64,000 nucleotides of DNA from Portibacter marinus (GTDB taxonomy: Bacteria > Bacteroidota > Bacteroidia > Chitinophagales > Saprospiraceae), in the NCBI RefSeq assembly GCF_021533195.1, contig NZ_JAJNKB010000003.1:186001-250000 (forward strand), written 5' to 3'. Below, one piece after another: positions 27,019 through 36,245 of the stretch (position 1 is its first letter; each line of letters opens with the position of its first letter). Made by a program: the position numbers and the translations under genes. The notes below the pieces were generated by a model. The model did not search any database. It worked only from the letters and a program-made list of their open reading frames with translations, and was not told where the DNA came from.

Positions 27019-27282
27019 CTCGAAAACTATTTCATGGCCTCCGATATTATAACAACAAACTTTTTAAACCGTTTGAAGTCTTTACATGTTTATCAAATTT
27101 ATAGTGTTTGTCATGTCACTTATTTTGAATTCAATAAAACAAAAATAGCGCCATTGCCTTACGAATTGCATAAAATATACAGAGTCAGGCGCAAAACATA
27201 CACCGTTACATTGTTAGCTGCGAGGCAATTGTCATAACTTTGTTAAGATCACTATTTTTATTTAGACTTTTTCTAGATAAGC

Positions 27283-27313
27283 TTGTTTTTTAGAAAATCC
27301 TGTCTTACTTTCG
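27283..27313 (+). promoter_or_regulatory. Candidate Bacteroidota-type promoter for the imelysin operon
   Basis: A TTG at 27283-27285 stands 20 bases before TACTTTCG at 27306-27313. This approximates the Bacteroidota -33 (TTTG) and -7 (TAnnTTTG) elements with normal spacing; the -7 element has one mismatch. It would start transcription roughly 40-50 bases before the DUF4856 ATG at 27366. Confidence 0.4.
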
Positions 27314-27337
27314 CGCTGTTGAAAAATTGAAATGAAG

Positions 27338-27350
27338 ACCTCCAGGAGGT
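27338..27350 (+). promoter_or_regulatory. Palindromic leader with a buried GGAGGT
   Basis: The leader contains ACCTCC, a central A, then GGAGGT: a perfect inverted repeat whose right arm is a full Shine-Dalgarno-like sequence. It ends immediately before a GTG (27351) and 16 bases before the ATG at 27366, so its spacing suits neither start well. It could be an operator or a hairpin that masks translation initiation. Strong GGAGG sites are rare in this phylum. Confidence 0.35.
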
Positions 27351-27365
27351 GTGAAAAAAGCTTAT

Positions 27366-28559
27366 ATGAAACAACATATCTATATATTTTTAGCTGTCAT
27401 TTTTATTTTAATGGGTTGCGAAAAGGACCAGCAACCAAAAGAAGTTAAAATCGATGTTCCTACATTTTATACTTTTTCCAGGGACGGGCAATCTACTGTG
27501 TCATTCGAAGGTCAAACGACCCGTATTAAAATGGCAGAAGAATTGGTTTCGGCAATGGAAGATTTTACCCAAAGTGAGGAGCAACTGATCAATATGTTCA
27601 GAAATGTGAATACCCCATTTAGTGATCAGGACTTGAACAGCTCTTCGAAGAGTATTAAATCTAAGGTGGCCGCTTCGAAAGATTTTTTTGCAACCAGCAC
27701 AGCTGCCTCCTCTATAGTAAAAGGACAATTTGAGACTTGGCTTTCTCTGCAAACACAAGAAATATTTCCGGCTTCCAATCGTGTAGCAGAAGTCGGCATA
27801 GCTGGTCAGATTGCAGATGGCAACAGTACAAGATACGTGAATGCTAAAGGTCTGGAATATAATCAGGCGTTTACCAAAGGTTTAATCGGAGCACTGATGA
27901 CAGATCAAATGTTGAATAACTACTTGAGTGTTTCCGTACTTGATGAAGGTAATAACAGAGCTGAAAATGATGAGGGGATCATTGTAGAAAATAAGCCCTA
28001 TACGAATATGGAACATAAGTGGGATGAAGCATATGGATATCTTTTCGGAGCCAGTGCAAGTGCCAGCGATCCACTTTCTACCTTAGGTGCTGATGATTCC
28101 TTCCTCAACAAGTATCTTTTCAGAGTAAACAACGATCCTGATTTTAGCAACATAGCACAAGATATTTATGACGCTTTTAAGAAAGGTCGGGCTGCTATTG
28201 TGGCAGGAGCATATGATGTGAGAGATGAGCAGGCAGAAATTATTCGCGAATTGGTTTCAACAGTGATAGGAGTTAGATCTGTTTACTATTTACAACAAGG
28301 TAAGAATGCCTTGTCAGACGAAAATTATGGCACTGCATTTCATGATCTTTCTGAAGGATATGGATTTATTTATAGTCTTCAATTTACTCGCGAGCCCAAT
28401 ACTTTTGAACCATATGTAGATCGGGATGAGGTATTACAGTTTCTGGAAAGACTAGATGAAGGAAATGGTTTTTGGGATGTAGATTCGGCTACCTTGGATG
28501 ACATTTCGAGAAGTATCGCTGATCAATTCAATTTTACACTAGAACAAGCAGCACAATGA
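27366..28559 (+). CDS. DUF4856 lipoprotein of imelysin operon
   Basis: The product (about 397 residues) has a lipoprotein signal (MKQHIYIFLAVIFILMGCEK). The mature chain opens with DVPTFYTFSRDGQSTVSFEG, the typical start of DUF4856 proteins, and is mostly helical, with YNQAFTKGLIGALMTDQMLN and KWDEAYGYLFGASA in the middle. DUF4856 proteins are related to imelysin and usually sit beside it in metal-acquisition operons. The ATG at 27366 is chosen over the upstream GTG at 27351 because it starts the signal peptide directly. The stop overlaps the imelysin ATG by four bases. Confidence 0.8.
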   Translation: MKQHIYIFLAVIFILMGCEKDQQPKEVKIDVPTFYTFSRDGQSTVSFEGQTTRIKMAEELVSAMEDFTQSEEQLINMFRNVNTPFSDQDLNSSSKSIKSKVAASKDFFATSTAASSIVKGQFETWLSLQTQEIFPASNRVAEVGIAGQIADGNSTRYVNAKGLEYNQAFTKGLIGALMTDQMLNNYLSVSVLDEGNNRAENDEGIIVENKPYTNMEHKWDEAYGYLFGASASASDPLSTLGADDSFLNKYLFRVNNDPDFSNIAQDIYDAFKKGRAAIVAGAYDVRDEQAEIIRELVSTVIGVRSVYYLQQGKNALSDENYGTAFHDLSEGYGFIYSLQFTREPNTFEPYVDRDEVLQFLERLDEGNGFWDVDSATLDDISRSIADQFNFTLEQAAQ

Positions 28560-29602
28560 TGTTAAATAGACTTCTTTCACTCATTTTTCTAATCACTCTT
28601 TTCACTGGATGTGAGCAATCCTTTATACCTGAAACAAAAGATAATTTTGATCGTGAATTGATGCTTGAAAACTGGGTTGATTTACACATCAAGCCAGGAT
28701 ATGCTCAATACCTTTCAGCTCTCAATGAATTGGCTATCAAGAATGTTGACTTTAAAACCGCACCCAGCACATCTACCCTGGATGCTTTGAGAAACACTTA
28801 TCTCCAAGCCTATGAATCCTGGCAGATGGTGGCTCTTTTTGAAATTGGCGAAGCTGAAAAACTGGGTATGCGTGGATATACCAATACTTATCCTACCAAT
28901 ATCGAAAAGGTCAAGAGCAATATTGAGCAACAAAATATCAATCTCGCATTACCTTCCACTCGAGTAGCTCAAGGATTTCCAGCGTTAGACTACATGCTTT
29001 TTGACAAAATTAAGGCGGATGAGTTGGTTGAAAAACTTAGTGCAAACGATTGTAGTGCCTATCTGGACCTTTTGATATCAAGGTTGCAAAAATTGGCAAC
29101 TCAAGTCAATGACAGCTGGAATGTGGAAGAACGATCTTCCTTTGTCCAAAATCCCGAATCAGTAGATCGGATGGTCAATGACTTTCTATTTTACTACGAA
29201 AAATATTTAAGAGCCGGTAAAGTAGGTATTCCGGCAGGAGTATTCAGTGGTGACCCACTTCCCATGAATGTCGAAGCACCGTATTCTTCCAAGTATTCTA
29301 AAAATTTATTGCTTACTGCGCTTAATGCTGCACAGGCATTTTTCAATGCTGATAATAGCCTCGCCGACTATCTTGAATTTATGGACAAAGGTGAGATTGC
29401 AATAGCCATAAACAATCATTGGGAGCAAGCTAAAAGATTGCTGAAGGATATCGACCCTAGTCTTAAAGATCAGATCAATGAGAATAATCTGCAACTATTA
29501 GAAGTCTATGATGAATTGCAAAAAGCCGTTGTTCTGCTAAAAGTAGATATGTTGCAGGCTTTAAGCATACAAGTAGACTATGTAGATGCTGACGGCGACT
29601 AA
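28556..29602 (+). CDS. Imelysin (peptidase M75)-family lipoprotein
   Basis: The 348-residue product has a lipobox (LITLFTGCEQ) and an all-helical imelysin-like domain, with ENWVDLHIKPGYAQYLSALNE near the start and ESWQMVALFEIGEAEKLGMR following. Imelysins are envelope proteins tied to iron uptake (IrpA, EfeO relatives). The family's GxHxxE motif is changed here: the aligned site is GFPALD at about residues 140-145, so His becomes Pro and Glu becomes Asp. Direct metal binding at that site is therefore doubtful. The frame overlaps the DUF4856 gene by four bases and the HTTM gene by 17, which shows strong coupling. Confidence 0.85.
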   Translation: MMLNRLLSLIFLITLFTGCEQSFIPETKDNFDRELMLENWVDLHIKPGYAQYLSALNELAIKNVDFKTAPSTSTLDALRNTYLQAYESWQMVALFEIGEAEKLGMRGYTNTYPTNIEKVKSNIEQQNINLALPSTRVAQGFPALDYMLFDKIKADELVEKLSANDCSAYLDLLISRLQKLATQVNDSWNVEERSSFVQNPESVDRMVNDFLFYYEKYLRAGKVGIPAGVFSGDPLPMNVEAPYSSKYSKNLLLTALNAAQAFFNADNSLADYLEFMDKGEIAIAINNHWEQAKRLLKDIDPSLKDQINENNLQLLEVYDELQKAVVLLKVDMLQALSIQVDYVDADGD

Positions 29603-30902
29603 TACAAAGCATGCTTCTCCTCTAGCTACATTCAGAATCTTTTTTGGATTGATGATGTTTGCCAGCATCATTCGATTTTGGGCAAATGGATGGATTGAGA
29701 AGTTATACCTTGAACCAAGCTTTCAGTTCAAATATTATGGTTTCGAATGGGTGTCAGTTCCAGCCCCTTCATTGACGTACGGCCTCTTCACCCTTTGCGC
29801 ATTAAGTGCCTTATGCATTAGTTTAGGATTTAAGTACAGGTGGAGTATGGCTATTTTCTTCTTATCCTTTACCTATATAGAGTTAATGGATAAAACCACC
29901 TATCTCAATCATTATTATTTCATTTCAGTTCTCAGTCTGATGATGATATTTCTTCCCATGAACCGATACTTCTCATGGGACGCAAGAAATATGGCTTATA
30001 AATATGTTCCTGCATATAGCATCAATGCACTGAAAATCTTAATAGCCATCGTTTATATTTATGCTGGTTTGGCTAAGTTAAACAGTGATTGGATGCTGAA
30101 AGCCATGCCTTTGTCAATATGGCTACCCTCTAAATATAGTATACCTTTTCTTGGTGATTTTTTACATCAGAAGTGGGCACATTACTTCTTCAGTTGGGCC
30201 GGTGCCATCTACGACCTCTTCATTGTATTCTTTTTGCTTTATAAACCAACCAGAGTGTGGGCATATCTCACGGTCATCATCTTTCATATGCTGACTGGAG
30301 TGTTGTTTCCCATCGGAATGTTTCCATATGTTATGATTGTCAGTACTCTCATATTTTTTGATGCGCCAATGCATCAGAGAATACTAACCCTGATGGCTAA
30401 ACTCTCCGGACTGGGAGTCCATCAGTTAAAATCAAATGAGACATGGCGTCCATCTCCCCAGGTCAAATATTTTCTATCCATTTACCTGATCATACAAATC
30501 CTTTTACCCTTAAGATTTCTGGCTTATCCAGGTAAGCTGTTCTGGACAGAGCAAGGCTATCGGTTTTCATGGCGAGTAATGCTCATGGAGAAAGCGGGGT
30601 ATGCAGAATTTAAAGTGGTCGATGCCGCTACAGGTAAATCCTTCAAGGTGGATAATAGTGATTTTCTAACAGCTTTTCAAGAAAAGCAGATGGCGACTCA
30701 ACCAGATTTTATTGTAGAGTACGCCCATTTTCTTGGTCAGCATTTCACTAAACAAGGACATGAAAACATTGAAATCTATGTGGAAAGCTATGTTGCTTTG
30801 AATGGTGAGAAAAGCAAACCATTTATCGATCCAAACGTCAATCTTTTAGAAATAAATGATTCCTTTGCACACCGAAATTGGGTTTTACCATTTAATGACT
30901 AG
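29586..30902 (+). CDS. HTTM / vitamin K-dependent gamma-carboxylase-like membrane enzyme
   Basis: The 438-residue protein has several membrane helices in its first 280 residues and a soluble beta-rich C-terminal domain. Diagnostic phrases are DKTTYLNHYYFISVLS and AGLAKLNSDWMLKAMPLSIW, which match HTTM proteins, the bacterial relatives of human gamma-glutamyl carboxylase. The C-terminal part (PGKLFWTEQGYRFSWRVML) matches the usual extension of the bacterial forms. In animals the reaction carboxylates protein Glu; the bacterial substrate is not established. Its position between imelysin and a TonB receptor suggests a role in metal uptake, perhaps modifying a partner. It overlaps both neighbours. 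Confidence 0.85.
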   Translation: MLTATNTKHASPLATFRIFFGLMMFASIIRFWANGWIEKLYLEPSFQFKYYGFEWVSVPAPSLTYGLFTLCALSALCISLGFKYRWSMAIFFLSFTYIELMDKTTYLNHYYFISVLSLMMIFLPMNRYFSWDARNMAYKYVPAYSINALKILIAIVYIYAGLAKLNSDWMLKAMPLSIWLPSKYSIPFLGDFLHQKWAHYFFSWAGAIYDLFIVFFLLYKPTRVWAYLTVIIFHMLTGVLFPIGMFPYVMIVSTLIFFDAPMHQRILTLMAKLSGLGVHQLKSNETWRPSPQVKYFLSIYLIIQILLPLRFLAYPGKLFWTEQGYRFSWRVMLMEKAGYAEFKVVDAATGKSFKVDNSDFLTAFQEKQMATQPDFIVEYAHFLGQHFTKQGHENIEIYVESYVALNGEKSKPFIDPNVNLLEINDSFAHRNWVLPFND

Positions 30903-33354
30903 AATACTTCATATCGTTAGCTTTTTACTAGGTGTAGTTTATGCCAATGGGCAGTTAAACATCGAAGGAAACGTTAAAGATTCTGAAAGCGGACAGGTCA
31001 TTATAAATGCGGATGTTTACTTGTTAGAGAAAGACATTCTTCAAAATGGATCCTTTAACTTCAAATCCATAGAACAAGGTACTTACACACTAATTGTCTT
31101 TGCCATTGGGTATAATTCCCGAGAAAAAATCATCACACTTACTCGTGATACTACCCTTTCTTTTGTTTTGGAAAAATTAAGTGACAAACTAACTGAAGTT
31201 GTTATCCAGGATCAAAGAGATCAACAATTTGCCTTACAAAGACTTAGAGCGGTAGAAGGCACTGCGATTTATGCAGGGAAAAAATCTGAAGTGGTCCGGA
31301 TTGAAAAAATGATGGGAAATATAGCTGCAAACAACAGCAGACAGATTTATGCTCAGGTTGCCGGATTGAATATTTATGAAGGTAACGATGGTGGTCTTCA
31401 ACTTGCAATTGGCGGCAGGGGCCTTGATCCAAACAGAACAGCGAATTTTAACACCAGACAAAATGGATATGATATCAGTGCCGATGTTTTGGGTTACCCG
31501 GAGAGTTACTATACCCCACCCGCTGAAGCACTCGATGAGATTCAAATTATCAGGGGTGCTGCATCTTTACAATATGGGACTCAATTTGGAGGATTGATTA
31601 ATTTCAAAACTCACCTTTTGCCGACTCATCAGGATTATGAGATCAAATCTGCACAGACGATTGGTTCCTTTGGTTTTTTTAATTCTTTCAATCGTATAGG
31701 TTTTCGGAAAAATAAATGGACAATCCAAGGTTATTATAATTACAAAACTGGAAACGGATACCGAGAAAACTCTGACTTCAATGCTAATAACACATTTTTA
31801 TCCACTAAATACGATTGGAATAGTAATACCTCACTAAAATTAGAGTATACCCATTTTTCGTACTTGGCTAAACAGGCAGGAGGACTAACAGACACTGAAT
31901 TCGCTACAGATCCCAGACAAGGCAATCGCTCCAGAAACTGGTTTAAAGTAAACTGGAACTTATATCACGCTTACTTTAGACATAAATTCTCCTCAAAAAG
32001 TGAAATGACGATCAATTTGACAGCACTGGAGGCAGATCGGTTTTCACTAGGTTTTCGCGGAGATCCCACCGATCTTAATACCAATCCCGTCAATGCCTTG
32101 GATGAGCAGGATGAAAATGGAAACTATATTTTACCCAGAGATTTAATAAAAGGAAGGTTTAGAAACATTGGCCTTGAAGCGAGATACCTGACCCGGTATA
32201 AAATTAAAAATAAAAGAGCGGTATGGCTGATAGGAACAAAACTATACCGAGCTCGAAATCGAAGTCAGCAAGGCCCGGGTTCATTAGATACCGATCCTGA
32301 ATTTGATTTTGAAAATGAGGATTTTCCAGATTACGCCAATCAGTCATCATTTCTGTTTCCAAATGAAAACGTGGCGCTTTTCAGCGAAAACATTTTTTAT
32401 ATCAATGATCGATTTTCACTAACGCCTGGATTAAGATTTGAGCATATTGTTACCGAGACAACCGGAGAATATACGAATGTAATCTATGACAATGCAGGAA
32501 ACCCCATTTCTATAAGAAGATTCGATGACAATCGTTCTTTGCCCAGAAACTTTATGCTTTTCGGAATAGGAATGGGTTACAAACCTATGGAAAAATTTAG
32601 TTTGCATGCTAATGTTTCTCAAAATTACAGGTCTGTCACATTTAGTGATATTAGAACAATCAATCCGACATTTATTATCGATCCCAACATATCGGACGAA
32701 AGGGGGATAACTGGCGATTTAGGTTTCCGTGGTAAAGTGAAAAATATACTTTCCTACGATATGGGTGCTTTTGGAATTAAATACAATGATCGAATAGGAA
32801 TTATACTTAATGAGCGAGCAAACAGAGTTAGAAAAAACATCGGAAACGCAGTGATTTATGGAGTTGAAACATTGATAGATATTAATCTTTTGGCCGGAAG
32901 GGAACAATCCAAATTAAGCGTATTCAGTAATCTGGCATTAACAGATAGCAGATATACCAGCAGCGATGAAAATAATGTAGTAGGTAAGAGAGTGGAATTT
33001 ATACCCTTGATCAACTTTAAAGGTGGTGTCAATGCAGGCTATCAAAATTTGATGGCCAGTCTTCAATGGACTTATGTTTCTTCTCAATTTACAGATGTCC
33101 AGAATTCTTCTATTCCTTCAGGAGGTGATAGTAGAGAAGGGATTATCGGTCCTATTCCTGCCTATCAAATAATGGACATCAGCATGTCCTACAAATGGAA
33201 TAATTTCAAAATGGATACCGGAATCAATAACGTTCTCAACACTCAATACTTTACTCGTCGTGCTACAGGATACCCTGGTCCGGGCATTATACCAAGTGAC
33301 GGAAGAAGCCTTTATCTTACATTGACATTCCAGATAAGCAGTCCTGGCAGGTAG
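30895..33354 (+). CDS. TonB-dependent outer-membrane receptor, FecA/siderophore type
   Basis: The product (about 819 residues) has a signal peptide (MTRILHIVSFLLGVVYANGQ), a carboxypeptidase-regulatory-like domain (about 21-90), a short TonB-box-like LTEVVIQDQ region, a plug (IQIIRGAASLQYGTQFGGLINF) and a 22-stranded barrel. The C-terminus (YLTLTFQISSPGR) ends soon after an aromatic strand. The start at 30895 (ATGACTAG) overlaps the HTTM stop and is preferred to 30856, which would add 13 polar residues. Plug and barrel text resemble Fe(III)-dicitrate/siderophore receptors. With imelysin upstream it likely imports an iron or other metal complex. Confidence 0.85.
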   Translation: MTRILHIVSFLLGVVYANGQLNIEGNVKDSESGQVIINADVYLLEKDILQNGSFNFKSIEQGTYTLIVFAIGYNSREKIITLTRDTTLSFVLEKLSDKLTEVVIQDQRDQQFALQRLRAVEGTAIYAGKKSEVVRIEKMMGNIAANNSRQIYAQVAGLNIYEGNDGGLQLAIGGRGLDPNRTANFNTRQNGYDISADVLGYPESYYTPPAEALDEIQIIRGAASLQYGTQFGGLINFKTHLLPTHQDYEIKSAQTIGSFGFFNSFNRIGFRKNKWTIQGYYNYKTGNGYRENSDFNANNTFLSTKYDWNSNTSLKLEYTHFSYLAKQAGGLTDTEFATDPRQGNRSRNWFKVNWNLYHAYFRHKFSSKSEMTINLTALEADRFSLGFRGDPTDLNTNPVNALDEQDENGNYILPRDLIKGRFRNIGLEARYLTRYKIKNKRAVWLIGTKLYRARNRSQQGPGSLDTDPEFDFENEDFPDYANQSSFLFPNENVALFSENIFYINDRFSLTPGLRFEHIVTETTGEYTNVIYDNAGNPISIRRFDDNRSLPRNFMLFGIGMGYKPMEKFSLHANVSQNYRSVTFSDIRTINPTFIIDPNISDERGITGDLGFRGKVKNILSYDMGAFGIKYNDRIGIILNERANRVRKNIGNAVIYGVETLIDINLLAGREQSKLSVFSNLALTDSRYTSSDENNVVGKRVEFIPLINFKGGVNAGYQNLMASLQWTYVSSQFTDVQNSSIPSGGDSREGIIGPIPAYQIMDISMSYKWNNFKMDTGINNVLNTQYFTRRATGYPGPGIIPSDGRSLYLTLTFQISSPGR

Positions 33355-33445
33355 ATATTTATCATTTGCTTTTCAAATTTGTCCACCGGCAGACGCCGCC
33401 TATATTTTGTAGACTTAGATCCATTTAATTACTTACTTTTACTTC

Positions 33446-34144
33446 GTGGATAAAAGCAACTCAACGGCCTTAATTTATTTTAGCAGATCAGTAAAGTGTG
33501 AAGCTGAATCCAAGTCTTGGAGTAATTTTTCCACGAGAGCTCAAAGAATTGCCATATCCAAGTTTCTATATCGAAAGACCCTCAGCGTACTTCGATCCTC
33601 TGAGCTCGACATCATTTTCTTCGATGAGCAAAAACAGGTGGGAAATAGCTTTGGCGAGAAACTGGTCAATGCATTCAGACATGCATTCGATCTCGGCTAT
33701 CAATCCGCTTTTTCAGTAGGAAATGATTGTTTATCGCTTGAGCATATTGATTTTGGCCATATTAAATCAACACTCGAATCCGGTACAGCGATCTTGGGTC
33801 CCACTTTTCGTCAAGGTGCATATCTTATCGGTCTAAAAAGAGACCAATTAGATGATAAGAAGTTTCAATGCATAAGATGGCAAAGTGAATATACTGCTTC
33901 AGATCTGAAGACCTATTTTGAAGTCCAATCCATCGAGTTGGAAGTCCTGGAACAGAAAAGAGACATCAATCAATTAAAAGATTTCGCTTTAGTAGTGAAA
34001 GAGTTGAAAGACATCAGTTCTATTGCGATTATAAGGACTTTTCTTGCGTTTGTTAAAAACTCACTGCCTGTAAGTATTCACTTGATTGCAATCCCAATTG
34101 TGGTATATACTCCTTTTCTGAGAGGTCCACCATCACATTTTTGA
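33446..34144 (+). CDS. DUF2064 / TIGR04282-like nucleotide-sugar-transferase-fold protein
   Basis: The 232-residue product begins at a GTG and shows the DUF2064 layout: ALIYFSRSV at the start, a middle SAFSVGNDCLSLEHIDF in place of the usual IGTDCP, and GPTFRQGAYLIGL in place of the usual GP..DGGYYLIGL. The fold is GT-A-like, but the second acidic residue is replaced by Arg and Gln, so activity may be altered. It is the first gene before the ABC importer, 60 bases upstream of the substrate-binding protein. Such proteins occur in several metabolic clusters; the substrate is unknown. Confidence 0.65.
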   Translation: MDKSNSTALIYFSRSVKCEAESKSWSNFSTRAQRIAISKFLYRKTLSVLRSSELDIIFFDEQKQVGNSFGEKLVNAFRHAFDLGYQSAFSVGNDCLSLEHIDFGHIKSTLESGTAILGPTFRQGAYLIGLKRDQLDDKKFQCIRWQSEYTASDLKTYFEVQSIELEVLEQKRDINQLKDFALVVKELKDISSIAIIRTFLAFVKNSLPVSIHLIAIPIVVYTPFLRGPPSHF

Positions 34145-34204
34145 AATACTACCAAGACTCCAATTTAATTCCTTTTTATTCATAAATATTCTTCTTCATC
34201 TGCT

Positions 34205-35410
34205 ATGAAGTACGTTGTTTTTATTTTTGTTTTGCTGTACGCTTGCAGTCCTGCAAATCATGGTTCTGAATTAGACATATCAACCATCCCCTGGCAAGAA
34301 ATTGAGCAGAAAGCGTCAGGCACTACTGTAAATTTTATGATGTGGCAAGGAAGCCCTTCCATCAATTCTTATATCAATAATTACGTCATTCCTGCTGTAA
34401 AGGAAAAGTATAATATTGATCTCAAGATTACAGGTGGCCAGGGTCCTGAAATTGTACAGCTCATCATGGGTGAAAAGCAAGCTAATGTAGGCAGTGGTCA
34501 GGTAGATATGGTTTGGATCAACGGTGAGACATTTTTTCAACTCAGACAGATAGACGGACTGTGGGGCCCATTCGTGACAAAGCTCCCCAATGCGCAATAT
34601 GTCAATTTTGAAGATGAATTCATCGGCATAGATTTTCAGCAACCCGTAAATTACATGGAAGCACCGTGGAGTGTCAGTCAGTTTGCTTTATTTTATGATA
34701 CCACAAGAATCCAGGATCCACCTTCAAACCTTGACGAACTTGAAAGCTATGTAAAATCTAAGCCCGGTACTTTTACGATCTCCAACGACTTTTCAGGAAT
34801 GACCTTGCTAAAAAGCTTCCTTGCTGAATTAGGAGGTGGACCCGAAAGCTTGAATGGCCCATTTGATAAAATTAAGTACCAAGAACTATCCACCCAATTA
34901 TGGTCGTACATTAACAAGAACAAAAAACATTTTTGGAAGAATGGTACTACATTTCCAAAGGAACACACGAAAATGGACCAAATGTACGCTAATGGTGAAT
35001 TGCTAATAGATTACGGTTTTGGTGAAGGTGGAATTGAAGATAAAGTCATTCAAGGTTTGTTTCCAAAATCTACGCGAGGTTACGCATGGGACAATGGCAC
35101 CATCAAGAATTCAAATTACCTGGGCATATCCTATAATTCTCAAAATAAACTTGGAGCGATGGTAGTCATTAATTTTTTGATGTCTCCAGAAGCTCAATTA
35201 AAGAAATCCGATCCTAATGAAATGGATTCTAATACCATTTTGGATGTGTCGAAGTTACCTGTCGAGTGGAGAACTAAATTTGAAGCGCAGGAACGAAGAA
35301 AGTACGGTCCGGAAATGGCCGACCTACAGGAAAAAGCCATTCAGGAGCCTGACCCACAATACATGATACGATTATTTGAAGACTTTCGAACTCAGGTCAT
35401 TGAGCAATAA
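34205..35410 (+). CDS. YnjB-like ABC importer substrate-binding lipoprotein
   Basis: The 401-residue product has a lipoprotein signal (FVLLYACSPAN). Its mature chain opens NFMMWQGSPSINSYINNYVI and contains SGQVDMVWINGETFFQLRQ and NYMEAPWSVSQFALFYDTTR. Those phrases match the YnjB type of binding proteins, which are related to thiamine/spermidine/iron-binding families (type II periplasmic fold). As a lipoprotein it sits on the inner membrane beside the two permeases that follow. The ligand is unknown. The downstream nucleoside hydrolase and kinase suggest a nucleoside-like compound, which is inference. Confidence 0.8.
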   Translation: MKYVVFIFVLLYACSPANHGSELDISTIPWQEIEQKASGTTVNFMMWQGSPSINSYINNYVIPAVKEKYNIDLKITGGQGPEIVQLIMGEKQANVGSGQVDMVWINGETFFQLRQIDGLWGPFVTKLPNAQYVNFEDEFIGIDFQQPVNYMEAPWSVSQFALFYDTTRIQDPPSNLDELESYVKSKPGTFTISNDFSGMTLLKSFLAELGGGPESLNGPFDKIKYQELSTQLWSYINKNKKHFWKNGTTFPKEHTKMDQMYANGELLIDYGFGEGGIEDKVIQGLFPKSTRGYAWDNGTIKNSNYLGISYNSQNKLGAMVVINFLMSPEAQLKKSDPNEMDSNTILDVSKLPVEWRTKFEAQERRKYGPEMADLQEKAIQEPDPQYMIRLFEDFRTQVIEQ

Positions 35411-36245
35411 GAGCCACATTGGAATATTATTTTTCGTGCTGATCGGTATGGTGCCTTTTGCAGCAGCTTTCGGCTATTCGTTACTATATAGTTTTGGAAT
35501 TATAGGTGTGGTAAATGATGGATTTACACTTGAGTTTTGGGCAGAAGTTTTTAGATCAGGTGCTTTTTTAGATGCCCTCATTTATAGTGTGACCATTGCT
35601 TTAATTTCGGTATTTATATCAGTGACAGCCGCCCTTTGGTTTACGTTGAAATTTCAGAAAAAGTTAAGGGGCAAAATCGTGTCTTTCATGATTTATTTAC
35701 CCTTGGCCATTCCGGGAATTGTTGCCGCATTCTTCACTGTACAAATACTTTCCAAATCAGGTTTGTTTTCCAGATTCAGTTATTTACTCGGATTTACATC
35801 AGGGATCACAGACTTTCCTGATTTGATCAATGACCAGTATGCGATAGGAATTATCCTGGTTTTAATCAGTGTGGTCATGCCATTCTTCGTCCTGTTGTTT
35901 CTGAACGTGTATGACAATGAAAGACTTGATCAATTGACAGAACTGGCCAGATCCCTTGGTGCCAGTAATAGTCAAACAATTTGGAGAGTTAGCTTGCCTG
36001 TCATTCTAAGAAAAACCTGGACATTGATAGCCCTATATTTCATTTTCCTGTTAGGTGCATACGAGGTGCCATTGATTTTAGGACAAGAATCACCCCAAAT
36101 GTTGTCCGTATTGATTGTCAGAGAACTAAAGCAATTTGATTTAACCAAGATTTCAGAGGGTTACGTAGTAGCTGTGATGTATACCATCCTGGTTAGTATT
36201 GCAACTATTCTTTTATTTTCAAAAAGATCTACTGAAAATGGGTAG
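35400..36245 (+). CDS. ABC importer permease 1 (YnjC N-half type)
   Basis: The product (about 281 residues) has six hydrophobic segments and the permease EAA-type loop (RLDQLTELARSLGASNSQTI, then WRVSLPVI). The start is probably TTG at 35400 (LSNKSHIGIL), which overlaps the binding-protein stop by 11 bases; the TTG at 35376 is the alternative. In Escherichia coli YnjC both permease halves are one long chain, while here they are separate genes. Pairing with the next gene and the ATPase gives a complete importer. Confidence 0.8.
   Translation: MSNKSHIGILFFVLIGMVPFAAAFGYSLLYSFGIIGVVNDGFTLEFWAEVFRSGAFLDALIYSVTIALISVFISVTAALWFTLKFQKKLRGKIVSFMIYLPLAIPGIVAAFFTVQILSKSGLFSRFSYLLGFTSGITDFPDLINDQYAIGIILVLISVVMPFFVLLFLNVYDNERLDQLTELARSLGASNSQTIWRVSLPVILRKTWTLIALYFIFLLGAYEVPLILGQESPQMLSVLIVRELKQFDLTKISEGYVVAVMYTILVSIATILLFSKRSTENG

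Larger units (their letters stand above)
27019..27365. other. Long intergenic region upstream of the imelysin operon
   Basis: About 330-345 bases lie between the divergent membrane-protein gene and the DUF4856 gene. I find no coding frame with family-like content; the short open frame on the plus strand near 27034 has no recognisable protein. The right end holds a candidate promoter (27283-27313) and a palindrome enclosing a Shine-Dalgarno-like sequence (27338-27350). No riboswitch consensus was recognised. Confidence 0.5.

Noticed and set aside
33355-33445. Possible TPP or SAM riboswitch before the salvage operon, since the importer resembles thiamine transporters and the kinase resembles MTR kinase.
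   Set aside because: The 91 bases lack the conserved TPP helices (no CTGAGA or ACCTGATCTGGA-like segment) and show only a weak short CGGC/GCCG stem.
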